From Holophagales bacterium (GTDB lineage Bacteria > Acidobacteriota > Thermoanaerobaculia > UBA5066), in the NCBI GenBank assembly GCA_016714815.1, contig JADKBZ010000009.1, positions 62,001-126,000 on the forward strand: DNA of 64,000 nucleotides, in the 5' to 3' direction. Position numbers and translations under genes: made by a program. Positions within the stretch are counted from its first letter, which is position 1. The number at the start of each line of letters is the position of its first letter. The notes beneath the pieces are model-generated. The model saw only the letters and a program-made list of their open reading frames with translations. It did not search any database and was not told the origin of the DNA. Below, piece after piece: positions 42,897 to 50,354 of this stretch.

Positions 42897-45809
42897 GTGC
42901 GTCTCCTGCCGCCGGTGCTCCTCGTCGTCGCCCTCTCGGCGCCCGCCGCCGCCCGGGTCGTCTCGTACGCCCCGGTGACCGACAGGATCGCGACTCCCGT
43001 CCAGCAGCCGCGGTCGAGCCCGGAGTTCGTCCTGATCGAATCGGACCACGGACCTTTCTGGGGACCAGTCGGCGGGCCCGCCGGGGACGCGCTTCCCTGG
43101 TACGGGTGGCTCGCCGGACGGCTGGTCGTTCACGACGTCTCGGGCGCCCGGGAGGCGAAGGTCGTCCTTCCCGAGGCGGGAGAAGAGGCCTGGTTTCTCG
43201 CCGTCGCGAGCCGTCCGGGAGCGGACGGGTCCCTCCGGATTCTGGCGCTCACGGATGCCGATCCTTCCGGGGCACCGACGCGGGGAACCTTCCGCCTCCT
43301 CTTCAGCGCCGACGGCGGATCGACCTGGAAAGTGCTCGAGGTGCCCGCGGGCGCCGTGGCGGCGGTTCCGTACAACTGGACCTTGGCGTGGGGCGGGGCC
43401 GATTTCGGCGGGCCGACCGTGCGCGGCCGGGACCCGGTTCTCCGGGTGGGGCCGGAAGCCACGCCGTTCGTCCTCCTTCTCGACGGGCCAGCCCGGGACG
43501 GCGCCGGTGCCCTCGTCGCCATCGACGACTCCGGAGCCGTCCGGGTTCTGGCGGAAGCCTCGGCGAGGGAATCGGACGGGGCCGGAAGCGCCCGGATCGT
43601 CGGAACGAGCCGGGACGGCGGAGAGGTCCTCGTGGTCGGCCGGCTCGGCGTGCCGGGAGCGGCCGGGCCCTCCAGACCGCCGTACGCGCTCTGGAAGGTC
43701 CGCGCTGCGGGCGGCCTGGAGAAGCTCGTCGACCTCGAGGCGGAGGCGCCCTCGATCGAGGGCTGGCTGACGCCCGGAGGGGCGGCGTACCTCGAGATCG
43801 GGGCCTGGACCGGTCCGCCGGCGCCGTCCCCCTTCCGCTCGGGGCGCGCCCTCTACCTGGTCGAGGGCGGCGTCCCCCGGGAGATCGCCGCCTCGCCCGT
43901 CGGGCCCCAGGACTGGAACGCCTTCGTCTCGTCGCTCTTCGCGATCCCGACGGCCGGCTACGAAGGTGCGTGGCTCCTTCGGCGGGGCCCGGGGAGGCCG
44001 ACGACCCTGGCCCGCCACACGCCGGCCGGGGGGCTCGTCGAGAAGTGGAGCGACCCGACCGCTCCCGAGGTGGAGGCTCTCCACGCCGGCTCCTCGGGGA
44101 GGAAGCTCCTCGTTCAGGTCCACCGTCCGCGGCCCCAGATGGACCAGCGGCTCTTCAAGGACCCGGCGCTCGCGCTCTGGGAAGAGGGGCAGCCGGCCCC
44201 CCGGGTGTACGACGAGCTCTTCCTCGTCGAGGAGACGAACAAGGGGTTCGTCCACCTCGACGTCGAGGCGGTCGGCGGGGGAGCTCCTTTCGTCTTCGAT
44301 TCCGGCGGCGTTCCCGCGTGCACCCTCTGCGGAGGCGGGCCGTCCAGCGACGGGGGGGCGGGGGGCGCGGACGTCGTGCAGGAATGGGGCGTCGTCAAGG
44401 CGTCTCTTCGGCAACGACTCGTCGTCCCCGCCGTGGCACGCACCCCCGGGGTCGGCGGAGCCTTCTGGAAGACGGATCTTCTCCTCGGGAACCCCGGCGC
44501 CGAGCCGCTTCGCGTCGAGCTGAGGTACGTCCCGGGGGGGATCGGCGAGACGAGGGAAGCGACCGTGAGCCTCGCGTCCCGGGAGATCCGCCTCGTGCCC
44601 GACGTCCTCTCAGCCATCTTCGGCCTCGCGACGGGCTCCGGCGCCCTGTTCGTCACGCCGGAGGGGACCCGTGCCGTCTCCGCCACGAGCCGGACCTGGA
44701 CCGCGGCGGAGGCGGGCTCCTTCGGGACGTCGATGGGCGCGGTCGACCTCCTCGCGGCGACCAGCTCCCGGTTTCCCCTCAGCTTCTCGGGCGCGCTGCC
44801 CGGGGCCGGGCACCGGACGAACGCCGGCGGCGTCGACGTCGCTGGACGCGGCGCGACGGTCGGGCTCCGGTTCGCGTCGGAGTCGGGCTGGGCAGGGCGG
44901 CCCGACCTGACCTTCCGGGCGGAGCCGGGAGGAACGAACCAGCTCGATCGTCTCTCGTCGTGGCTCGGCGTCGAGCCCTGGCGCGCCGGCGCCCTGCAGT
45001 ACGCCCCCTCGCGCGGCGAGGTCATCCCCTTCGTGACGTCGATCGACGAGACGACGAACGACCCGACGTACTGGCGTCCCGATCTCCCTGCCTCGGCCAC
45101 CCGGGCGATTCCGGCCCTCGTCCACGCGGACGGGAGGAACGGAGCCCGGTTCCGGAGCGACCTCTTCCTCTACAACGACAACGACGCGCTCACGAGCGTG
45201 ACGCTGGCGGCGAAGCCCTGGAGCTCGAACGCCACCGAGACGATCGTGACGCTGACGCTCCTCCCCCGCGAAGCGAAGGTCGTTCGCGACGCGCTCTCCG
45301 TCGTCTTCCAGCAGTCCGGGGTGGCACGGCTCCGCTTCGTCTCGAACGGATCGGGGGCCGGAACCGGCGTTCGCGTCACGTCCCGCACGTACACCGTCCG
45401 GCCGGACGGCGGGACCTACGGAGTGCCCCTTCCGCCGCTGAACTCGTTCCAGATGGCCGGGGCCGGAGAATCGATCGAGCTCTTCGGCGTCCTCGGCGGG
45501 CCGGCGTTCCGTACGAACCTCGCCCTCGTCGACCTGACCGCCTTCGCCGACGGGACGAACGTGAGGGTCCGGGTCGAGGTGATCGGCAGCGGAGGAGTCC
45601 CGCTCGACGCCTTCGACGTCAACGTGCCGGTCGCCGGGGGAATCCAGCTCGACGATCTCTTCCGGGCGCGGGGTCTCGGGGATGGTCCCGCGGCCGCCCT
45701 CGTCCGGGTCTCGCCGGCCGGAGGCCTCGTCGGGGCCTACGCGACCTCGATCGACCAGGGCACGAACGACGCGATCCTGGTTTCCGCGGCCCTCGCCGCG
45801 CGGGACTGA
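42897..45809 (+). CDS. Large secreted protein with two diverged copies of the shared C-terminal module
   Basis: From GTG 42897 (GGGGAGG just upstream) the protein has 970 residues and a signal peptide (LLPPVLLVVALSAPAAARV). The N-terminal half contains propeller-like blades (FRLLFSADGGSTWKVLEV resembles an Asp box) but no clear family. A pair of cysteines (ACTLCGGG) precedes the C-terminal region, which consists of two modules opening LVVPAVARTPGVGGAFWKTD and AIPALVHADGRNGARFRSD. Each contains an FRTNLALV- or HRTNAGGV-type block and a closing SIDETTNDPTYW- or SIDQGTNDAILV-type turn. These match, at lower similarity, the modules of the sugar dehydrogenase and the BNR protein. Function unknown; extracellular attachment is a guess. 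Confidence 0.7.
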   Translation: MRLLPPVLLVVALSAPAAARVVSYAPVTDRIATPVQQPRSSPEFVLIESDHGPFWGPVGGPAGDALPWYGWLAGRLVVHDVSGAREAKVVLPEAGEEAWFLAVASRPGADGSLRILALTDADPSGAPTRGTFRLLFSADGGSTWKVLEVPAGAVAAVPYNWTLAWGGADFGGPTVRGRDPVLRVGPEATPFVLLLDGPARDGAGALVAIDDSGAVRVLAEASARESDGAGSARIVGTSRDGGEVLVVGRLGVPGAAGPSRPPYALWKVRAAGGLEKLVDLEAEAPSIEGWLTPGGAAYLEIGAWTGPPAPSPFRSGRALYLVEGGVPREIAASPVGPQDWNAFVSSLFAIPTAGYEGAWLLRRGPGRPTTLARHTPAGGLVEKWSDPTAPEVEALHAGSSGRKLLVQVHRPRPQMDQRLFKDPALALWEEGQPAPRVYDELFLVEETNKGFVHLDVEAVGGGAPFVFDSGGVPACTLCGGGPSSDGGAGGADVVQEWGVVKASLRQRLVVPAVARTPGVGGAFWKTDLLLGNPGAEPLRVELRYVPGGIGETREATVSLASREIRLVPDVLSAIFGLATGSGALFVTPEGTRAVSATSRTWTAAEAGSFGTSMGAVDLLAATSSRFPLSFSGALPGAGHRTNAGGVDVAGRGATVGLRFASESGWAGRPDLTFRAEPGGTNQLDRLSSWLGVEPWRAGALQYAPSRGEVIPFVTSIDETTNDPTYWRPDLPASATRAIPALVHADGRNGARFRSDLFLYNDNDALTSVTLAAKPWSSNATETIVTLTLLPREAKVVRDALSVVFQQSGVARLRFVSNGSGAGTGVRVTSRTYTVRPDGGTYGVPLPPLNSFQMAGAGESIELFGVLGGPAFRTNLALVDLTAFADGTNVRVRVEVIGSGGVPLDAFDVNVPVAGGIQLDDLFRARGLGDGPAAALVRVSPAGGLVGAYATSIDQGTNDAILVSAALAARD

Positions 45810-45871
45810 GACGAAGGCCGGCCGGCGACGGGCCGGAGCCGGACCGGGAGCCGGGAGGTGCGGACGATCGT

Positions 45872-46969
45872 GTGATACTCGAGGCCGAGAGTGGCGTGGC
45901 CGAGCGACGCGAGGAGATCGAGTACCGCCAGAAGCAGCCTGCCGCTCGGGACGGCGGCGCTCCGCGCGACCTCCAGGTCCGCCTCCGGTCGTGGAGACCG
46001 TTTCCGCACGAGGTCGCGGCCCTCCTCTACGTCGTCGTCGGGGTGTTCCTCCTGGAGAGGCTCCCCGTCACGTACCCGCGCGAGGGACTGGTCATCGCGG
46101 CTTCGATGCCCGCGGCGGGTTTCGGCGTCTGCACCGCCGTCCTTCTCGGCGTTCGAGAGCTCCTCCGGAGGCGGAAGGGACGTCCTCGTGAACTCCCTCC
46201 CGCGGTCGAGGCGCTCTTTCTCTTCCGCGCGATCGTCGTGCTGTTCCCCGTCCTTTCCGTCCACTTCCTCCTGAAGAGCTTCATCTGGCTCGTGAATCCG
46301 CGGACGTGGGACGTGTTTCTCTGGGACCTCGACCGGGCCGTTCACCTCGGGCTCAGCCCCAGCCTCTTCCTGACGGGCGCTTTCACGGGCAGGGGCTTCC
46401 TCCGCTTCCTCGACCTCGTCTACTCCAACGTCTATTTCCTCCTCATCGTCGTCTCGGTCCCCCTCCTTCTCCTCGTGCGGGAGCTGAACCGCCGGCTGGC
46501 GTTCCTCGCGGCCTACGCGTTCGTCTGGATGGCGGGGAGCGTCGCCTACCTGGCGTTTCCGGCCTGGGGGCCGGTCTTCGTCTTCCCCGACGTCTTCGAG
46601 GACGTGCTCCGGTACATGCCGGGCACGGTGAGCGTGCAGGAGGTCCTCTTTCGCGAGATCCACTCGCTCGTCAACGCGCCGCTGGCACCGAGGATCCTGA
46701 GGTTCGGCTGCGTCGCGGCCTTTCCCAGCCTCCACCTCGCCGTCGTCACGCTGTTCGCCGCGGCGAGCCGGCCGGTCTCCCGCGCGTGGTTCGTCGCGAA
46801 CGTCGTCGTCGTGGTCCTGATGCTGCTCGGCTCGGTCGTCACCGGATACCACTACCTCGTCGACGGCTGGGCGGGAATCGCGCTCGGCCTGGGAGCGTTC
46901 GCGCTCGGGAGCCGGCTCTTCCCGGCCACGCCCGGAGGCGTTTTCCCCACGCTCCTTCAGCGGCCGTAG
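45872..46969 (+). CDS. PAP2-superfamily membrane phosphatase
   Basis: The 365-residue protein has a charged cytoplasmic N-terminus and about six membrane segments. The PAP2 signature is present in the C-terminal half: FGCVAAFPSLHLAVVTLF (S-x2-H motif) and VTGYHYLVDGWAGIALG (G-x-H-x3-D motif), with KSFIWLVNP upstream in the place of the first motif. The order fits the inositolphosphotransferase/Aur1-like PAP2 branch. Such enzymes remove or transfer phosphate on lipid carriers such as undecaprenyl pyrophosphate or phosphatidate. GTG 45872 is the upstream start; GTG 45896 is possible. Its last 13 bp overlap the convergent ligase gene. Confidence 0.85.
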   Translation: MILEAESGVAERREEIEYRQKQPAARDGGAPRDLQVRLRSWRPFPHEVAALLYVVVGVFLLERLPVTYPREGLVIAASMPAAGFGVCTAVLLGVRELLRRRKGRPRELPPAVEALFLFRAIVVLFPVLSVHFLLKSFIWLVNPRTWDVFLWDLDRAVHLGLSPSLFLTGAFTGRGFLRFLDLVYSNVYFLLIVVSVPLLLLVRELNRRLAFLAAYAFVWMAGSVAYLAFPAWGPVFVFPDVFEDVLRYMPGTVSVQEVLFREIHSLVNAPLAPRILRFGCVAAFPSLHLAVVTLFAAASRPVSRAWFVANVVVVVLMLLGSVVTGYHYLVDGWAGIALGLGAFALGSRLFPATPGGVFPTLLQRP

Positions 46970-48489
46970 TTGGTTTCGCGGTCGAGAATCGTCAGCGTCC
47001 GCGCGTAGAGGTGCTCGACCTCCTCGCGGCTGTTGCCGATGGCGGTGACGCCGATCTTTCCGTACTGCGAGAGCGCACCGATGAGGTGGAAGAGGACCCC
47101 CGACTCGGTGTTGTGCGAGTAGTGGAGACCGTTGTTCGTGAGGATCTCGATCAGGTCGTCCGGGAGCAGGCCGCGATAGGCCTCCGACTTCAGGTTGTCG
47201 GTGGCGCGGTAGTACTTCGGGATGCCGCGGGGGGAGAAGAAGAGCCCGGTTCCGGCGTCGATCTGGCCGCCCGTGATGAACTGGAGTGCGAGGTAGGGGT
47301 GGGTCGTCCCCCCCATCCGGAGGTTGATCTCGAGGGCGTGGACCGTCCACTCGTCGGAGCCTTCCGTGCGCGTAGCGAGGAAGTCGACGGCGAGGCGGCT
47401 CATCACCCCGTGACGGGCCAGGACGGCGCCGATCTTCATCGCCTCGTCCTGGATCCTCAGCCGGTACTCGCTCGCGGCGGGGAAGAGGCAGCCGAGGAAG
47501 ACCTGTCCGCTCGTCCCTCCGAGAACCTGGTCGTGGGTCGAGATCGGGATGACGGCTCCGTGCGGGTCGACCCGGAGCTGGACGCTCGGCGAGGTCTTGT
47601 GGTCGCCGTCCAGGAACTCCTCGACGATCCCCCCCATCCGCTCGAACCGGGCGAAGTAGTCGGCGTTCGTCTCCCACGAGACCGCGTACTCGAACCGCTC
47701 CATCGCCTCCCTGACGGAGTCGCGGTCGACCCGATCGGGGTAGCGGAAGAGGGCGTTGCCCTCGCCGGAGAAGCTGTCGTCGAGCTTGACGACGGCCTTT
47801 CTGAGGCCCGGACGGCGCCGGTGGAGCTCGAGGAGCGCCTCCTCGACGTCGTGAAGAGTGCGGAGGTCCTCGAAGCCTTCCGGGAGGGCCACGCCCGCCT
47901 CGCGGAAGACCTTCCGGCTTCCCGACTTCGTCCCGAGGTGCCCGAGGGCGGGGTCGACGCCATTCAGCGGGATGCCGAGGAGGACGGCGAGCTTGCGCTC
48001 GAGAGGCGTGGAGTTGAAGACGGTGAGGTAGGCCCTCGACGGGTCCCCGATTCCCGCCCGGATCCGCTCGACCAGCCGCGGGCGCTCGAGGATCTTCTCC
48101 GTGAGGGACCGCGGCGAGTCGTCGAAGGCGCAGAGGAGCGTGAGGCGCGACCGGGCGTGGCTCGCCGGGACCCCGACGAGAAGCTGGAAGTAGTACTCGA
48201 GGACCAGGGGATGGACCGGCTGCGAGGTGACGAAGACGACCCGCGCCCGGGGATTCCGGAGGCGGATCAGGAGGAACAGGAGACGTTCCTCGTAGTAGCT
48301 CGACCCCTCCAGCTTCCGGAGCTCGCTCTGGTCGAGGGTGAGCGAAGGAACGACGACCGACGTGTGGGGCTCCTCGTCTCGCATGGAGATGGAGTCCCAG
48401 ACTTCCTTCAGCCTGGGCTTGAGCTTTTCGAACTCGGCAAGCTCACGCTCGGGCGTCAGGTCCGACGCGAAGGGGTGTTTCGGGATCAC
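46957..48489 (-). CDS. ATP-grasp peptide ligase, PGM1-like
   Basis: The 510-residue protein shows ATP-grasp features: RKAVVKLDDSFSGEGNALF (lysine and glycine-rich loop), GGIVEEFLDG, SPSVQLRVDPHG, and the metal-binding ALEINLRMGGTTHPY near the C-terminus, followed by a PGM1-type C-terminal part (LLPDDLIEILTNNGLHY). PGM1 of the pheganomycin pathway joins an amino-acid-like starter to ribosomal peptides; homologues are common in bacteria that lack that pathway, so the substrate here is open. GTG 48489 lacks an SD and has TAGAAT 8 nt upstream. It is divergent from the pilin genes. Confidence 0.75.
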   Translation of the reverse strand: MIPKHPFASDLTPERELAEFEKLKPRLKEVWDSISMRDEEPHTSVVVPSLTLDQSELRKLEGSSYYEERLLFLLIRLRNPRARVVFVTSQPVHPLVLEYYFQLLVGVPASHARSRLTLLCAFDDSPRSLTEKILERPRLVERIRAGIGDPSRAYLTVFNSTPLERKLAVLLGIPLNGVDPALGHLGTKSGSRKVFREAGVALPEGFEDLRTLHDVEEALLELHRRRPGLRKAVVKLDDSFSGEGNALFRYPDRVDRDSVREAMERFEYAVSWETNADYFARFERMGGIVEEFLDGDHKTSPSVQLRVDPHGAVIPISTHDQVLGGTSGQVFLGCLFPAASEYRLRIQDEAMKIGAVLARHGVMSRLAVDFLATRTEGSDEWTVHALEINLRMGGTTHPYLALQFITGGQIDAGTGLFFSPRGIPKYYRATDNLKSEAYRGLLPDDLIEILTNNGLHYSHNTESGVLFHLIGALSQYGKIGVTAIGNSREEVEHLYARTLTILDRETNYGR

Positions 48490-48497
48490 GCGGGGAC

Positions 48498-48503
48498 ATT
48501 CTA
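48498..48503 (-). promoter_or_regulatory. -10-like TAGAAT directly before an SD-less start
   Basis: On the minus strand TAGAAT (48503-48498) is followed by 8 nt and the GTG at 48489 of the ATP-grasp ligase, which lacks an SD. It suggests a leaderless transcript. Confidence 0.4.
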
Positions 48504-48524
48504 GCGGGTCGTCAGACCCGGGAG

Positions 48525-48540
48525 CGGCACGATTCTTGTT
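48525..48540 (+). promoter_or_regulatory. Sigma-54-like promoter of the first pilin gene
   Basis: CGGCACGATTCTTGTT has GGCACG and TTG at the spacing of the sigma-54 consensus TGGCACG-N4-TTGCW; only the -12 GC is changed to GT. It begins 43 nt before the ATG at 48568. Confidence 0.55.
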
Positions 48541-48567
48541 CTCCGGGACACGAAGGAGCGCGACGAG

Positions 48568-49059
48568 ATGCGCCAACGCCGTTCACCCGGCTTCACCCTG
48601 ATCGAGATCCTCGTCGTCGTCGCAATTCTGGGAATCATCGTTGCGATCGCCGTGATCAACTACCTGAATGCGATCGGCAGAGCTCGGCAACGCCGGTCCA
48701 TGTCGGACATGCGCGGCATTGCGACGGCTCTGGAAGCCTACGCGGCAGACCTCGACCGTTACCCTCCTCCGGGTGCCTTCACCCTGCCGGTAGGCCTCGC
48801 CCTTCCGACCATGAGCCTTGAAACCACGCGTCCTTACCTGCAGCCGACGTACATGAAGGCCCTCCCGTTGCAGGACGGCTGGAACTCGTGGTTCCTGTAT
48901 GGGACGACTGCCTCGAGGTCCGACTACGCGCTCCTGACCGCCGGCCAGGGCGGCGAGCCGCAGTCGGCGCCCCTCTACGGCCCGACGACCGACTTCAAGG
49001 ACGACATCATCCTCGTGAACGGTTCGTTCGTTCAGTGGCCCGAGGGGGTGCAGAAGTGA
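48568..49059 (+). CDS. Type IV pilin-like / GspG-like protein (first copy)
   Basis: The 163-residue protein has a class III signal peptide: a short basic leader RQRRSPG, cleavage before FTLIEILVVVAILGIIVAIA with Glu5 of the mature protein, and a long hydrophobic helix continuing into NYLNAIGRARQRRSMSDMRG. The C-terminal part carries DGWNSWFLYG and YGPTTDFKDDIILVNGSF, the region where GspG-type pseudopilins bind calcium. It may be a minor pilin or pseudopilin; no other pilus or secretion genes are in the window. It shares its C-terminal layout with the next gene. GAAGGAG precedes the ATG. Confidence 0.88.
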   Translation: MRQRRSPGFTLIEILVVVAILGIIVAIAVINYLNAIGRARQRRSMSDMRGIATALEAYAADLDRYPPPGAFTLPVGLALPTMSLETTRPYLQPTYMKALPLQDGWNSWFLYGTTASRSDYALLTAGQGGEPQSAPLYGPTTDFKDDIILVNGSFVQWPEGVQK

Positions 49060-49200
49060 GGGGGGCCGCCGGGCTGGCAGCTCCTGGCGCCGACACTCTT
49101 CGCGGGTATCCGGGCGACAGAGCGACAATTTTTGTCCGGAAGTCCTCGCCGGCGGCCGCCAGAACACGACGGGGTGATGGCTTTCGCCGGTCGGCGCTGG

Positions 49201-49216
49201 TGGCGTGGGCCTTGCT
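49201..49216 (+). promoter_or_regulatory. Sigma-54 promoter of the second pilin gene
   Basis: TGGCGTGGGCCTTGCT matches the sigma-54 consensus at all near-invariant positions (TGGC, G7, TTGC and the following T). It begins 44 nt before the ATG at 49245, almost the same distance as the site in front of the first pilin gene. AGGAGG lies between. Confidence 0.65.
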
Positions 49217-49244
49217 TGGAGGGCCTGGCAGGAGGCTTCCGCAA

Positions 49245-49739
49245 ATGAAACGGAACTCGAAGGGTTTCACACTTATCGAACTTCTCATCGTCGTGGCGAT
49301 CATCGGCATCATCGTGGCGATCGCGATCCCGAACCTGCTGAACGCCATCCAGCGCGCCAAGCAGCGTCGGTCGATGGGCGACATCCGGAGCGCCGCGACG
49401 GCGGTCGAAGCGTACGCCGTCGACCTCAACCGCTACCCGCCGGCCGCGGGCAGCTACGACCTCCCCTTCGCCATGGGAACCTCGACGATGGCGACGATGG
49501 CGACGTACATCTCGCCGACCTACATCAAGTCCGTCCCGCGGGCCGACGGCTGGAACTCGTGGTTCATCTACACGACGGACACGACCGGTTCCGCCTACAT
49601 CTTCGCCTCCGGCGGCAAGGATGGGACGGTCACGGTCTCGGCTGTTGGGTCCCCCAAGGGTCCGACGACCGACTTCAACGCGGACATCGTCTACAGCAAC
49701 GGTTCGTTCCTTCAGTGGCCCGAGGGTGTCCAGCGCTAA
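49245..49739 (+). CDS. Type IV pilin-like / GspG-like protein (second copy)
   Basis: The 164-residue protein begins MKRNSKGFTLIELLIVVAII, an ideal class III signal peptide with cleavage after Gly7 and mature Glu5. The helix continues NLLNAIQRAKQRRSMGDIRS, and the C-terminal part repeats the pattern of the first copy (DGWNSWFIYTTD, KGPTTDFNADIVYSNGSF, LQWPEGVQR). The two genes are a tandem duplication separated by 185 bp that contains its own promoter. AGGAGG precedes the ATG. As with the first copy, pilin versus pseudopilin cannot be decided from sequence alone. Confidence 0.9.
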   Translation: MKRNSKGFTLIELLIVVAIIGIIVAIAIPNLLNAIQRAKQRRSMGDIRSAATAVEAYAVDLNRYPPAAGSYDLPFAMGTSTMATMATYISPTYIKSVPRADGWNSWFIYTTDTTGSAYIFASGGKDGTVTVSAVGSPKGPTTDFNADIVYSNGSFLQWPEGVQR

Positions 49740-49766
49740 GGCGCGGACAGATCAACGGATCCGGAA

Positions 49767-49793
49767 CCCCCGGGCTCTACGCCCGGGGGTTTT
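49767..49793 (+). terminator. Rho-independent terminator after the second pilin gene
   Basis: CCCCCGGGC (49767-49775), loop TCTAC, and GCCCGGGGG (49781-49789) form a perfect 9-bp stem followed by TTTT and, after CG, another TTTT. It lies 27 bp past the stop. Confidence 0.88.
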
Positions 49794-49866
49794 CGTTTTC
49801 CGGGTCCGTCGGATGAACCGGTCGATCCCCCGAGAGTCGCCGCCGGCTTCCGGACCCGACGGAAGC

Positions 49867-50283
49867 TCAGCCCGCCGTCCCGGTCGAAAAGAGCTCCAGC
49901 CGCGCCCTCCATTCGCCGTCGCCGAACTCGACCTCCGCGCTCGCGACTCCAAGCGGACGGGAAACGGCCTTCGGCGTCTGAAGCGGCAGATTCACCGTGA
50001 CCCGGTTCACGTCGAAAGCCAGCCAGCGAGGCGGTCGAAGCGTTCCTTCTTCCTCCCGGATCGCCCGTAGAGCCTCCTCCAGAAGGCCCTCGAGGAGGGA
50101 GCTGTCGTCGTCCCCCGCCGCCTGGACGGGGACGATCCGTCCTTCCGAGGCCCCTTCGGGGAGAGGCGTTCCGTAGGTGGCCGCAAGGACGCCGGTCACG
50201 GCTTCGCGGAAGAGCTCCTCCCGGCCGGAGGCGCTGACCGACAGCAGAATCGTCTCCGGAGACTCCTTCATTTCGTAGGGCAC
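49867..50283 (-). CDS. Archease-like protein
   Basis: The 138-residue protein (GTG 50283, AAGGAGG about 6 nt upstream) resembles archease in length and layout: an opening YEMKESPETILLSVSASG, the helix REELFREAVTGVLA, then SSLLEGLLEEALRAIREEEG and a final strand WRARLELFSTG. Archeases are Ca-binding cofactors that speed RNA ligase RtcB. The characteristic H-T-A-D metal ligands at the start are replaced here by S-P-E-T, so either the match is distant or the metal site is lost. No rtcB lies in the window. A moderate-confidence call. Confidence 0.45.
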   Translation of the reverse strand: MPYEMKESPETILLSVSASGREELFREAVTGVLAATYGTPLPEGASEGRIVPVQAAGDDDSSLLEGLLEEALRAIREEEGTLRPPRWLAFDVNRVTVNLPLQTPKAVSRPLGVASAEVEFGDGEWRARLELFSTGTAG

Positions 50284-50354
50284 GAGTCCCTCCTTCCTAG
50301 AGAAGGCCGATCTTAGCTCTGCCGCGCGGCAAGGCTCGCGGTGAGAATGCGGTC

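Noticed and set aside
49060..49244. A small gene in the 185-bp gap between the two pilin genes
   Set aside because: Frames crossing the gap have no SD and no recognisable protein. The gap is better explained by the sigma-54 promoter and leader of the second pilin gene.
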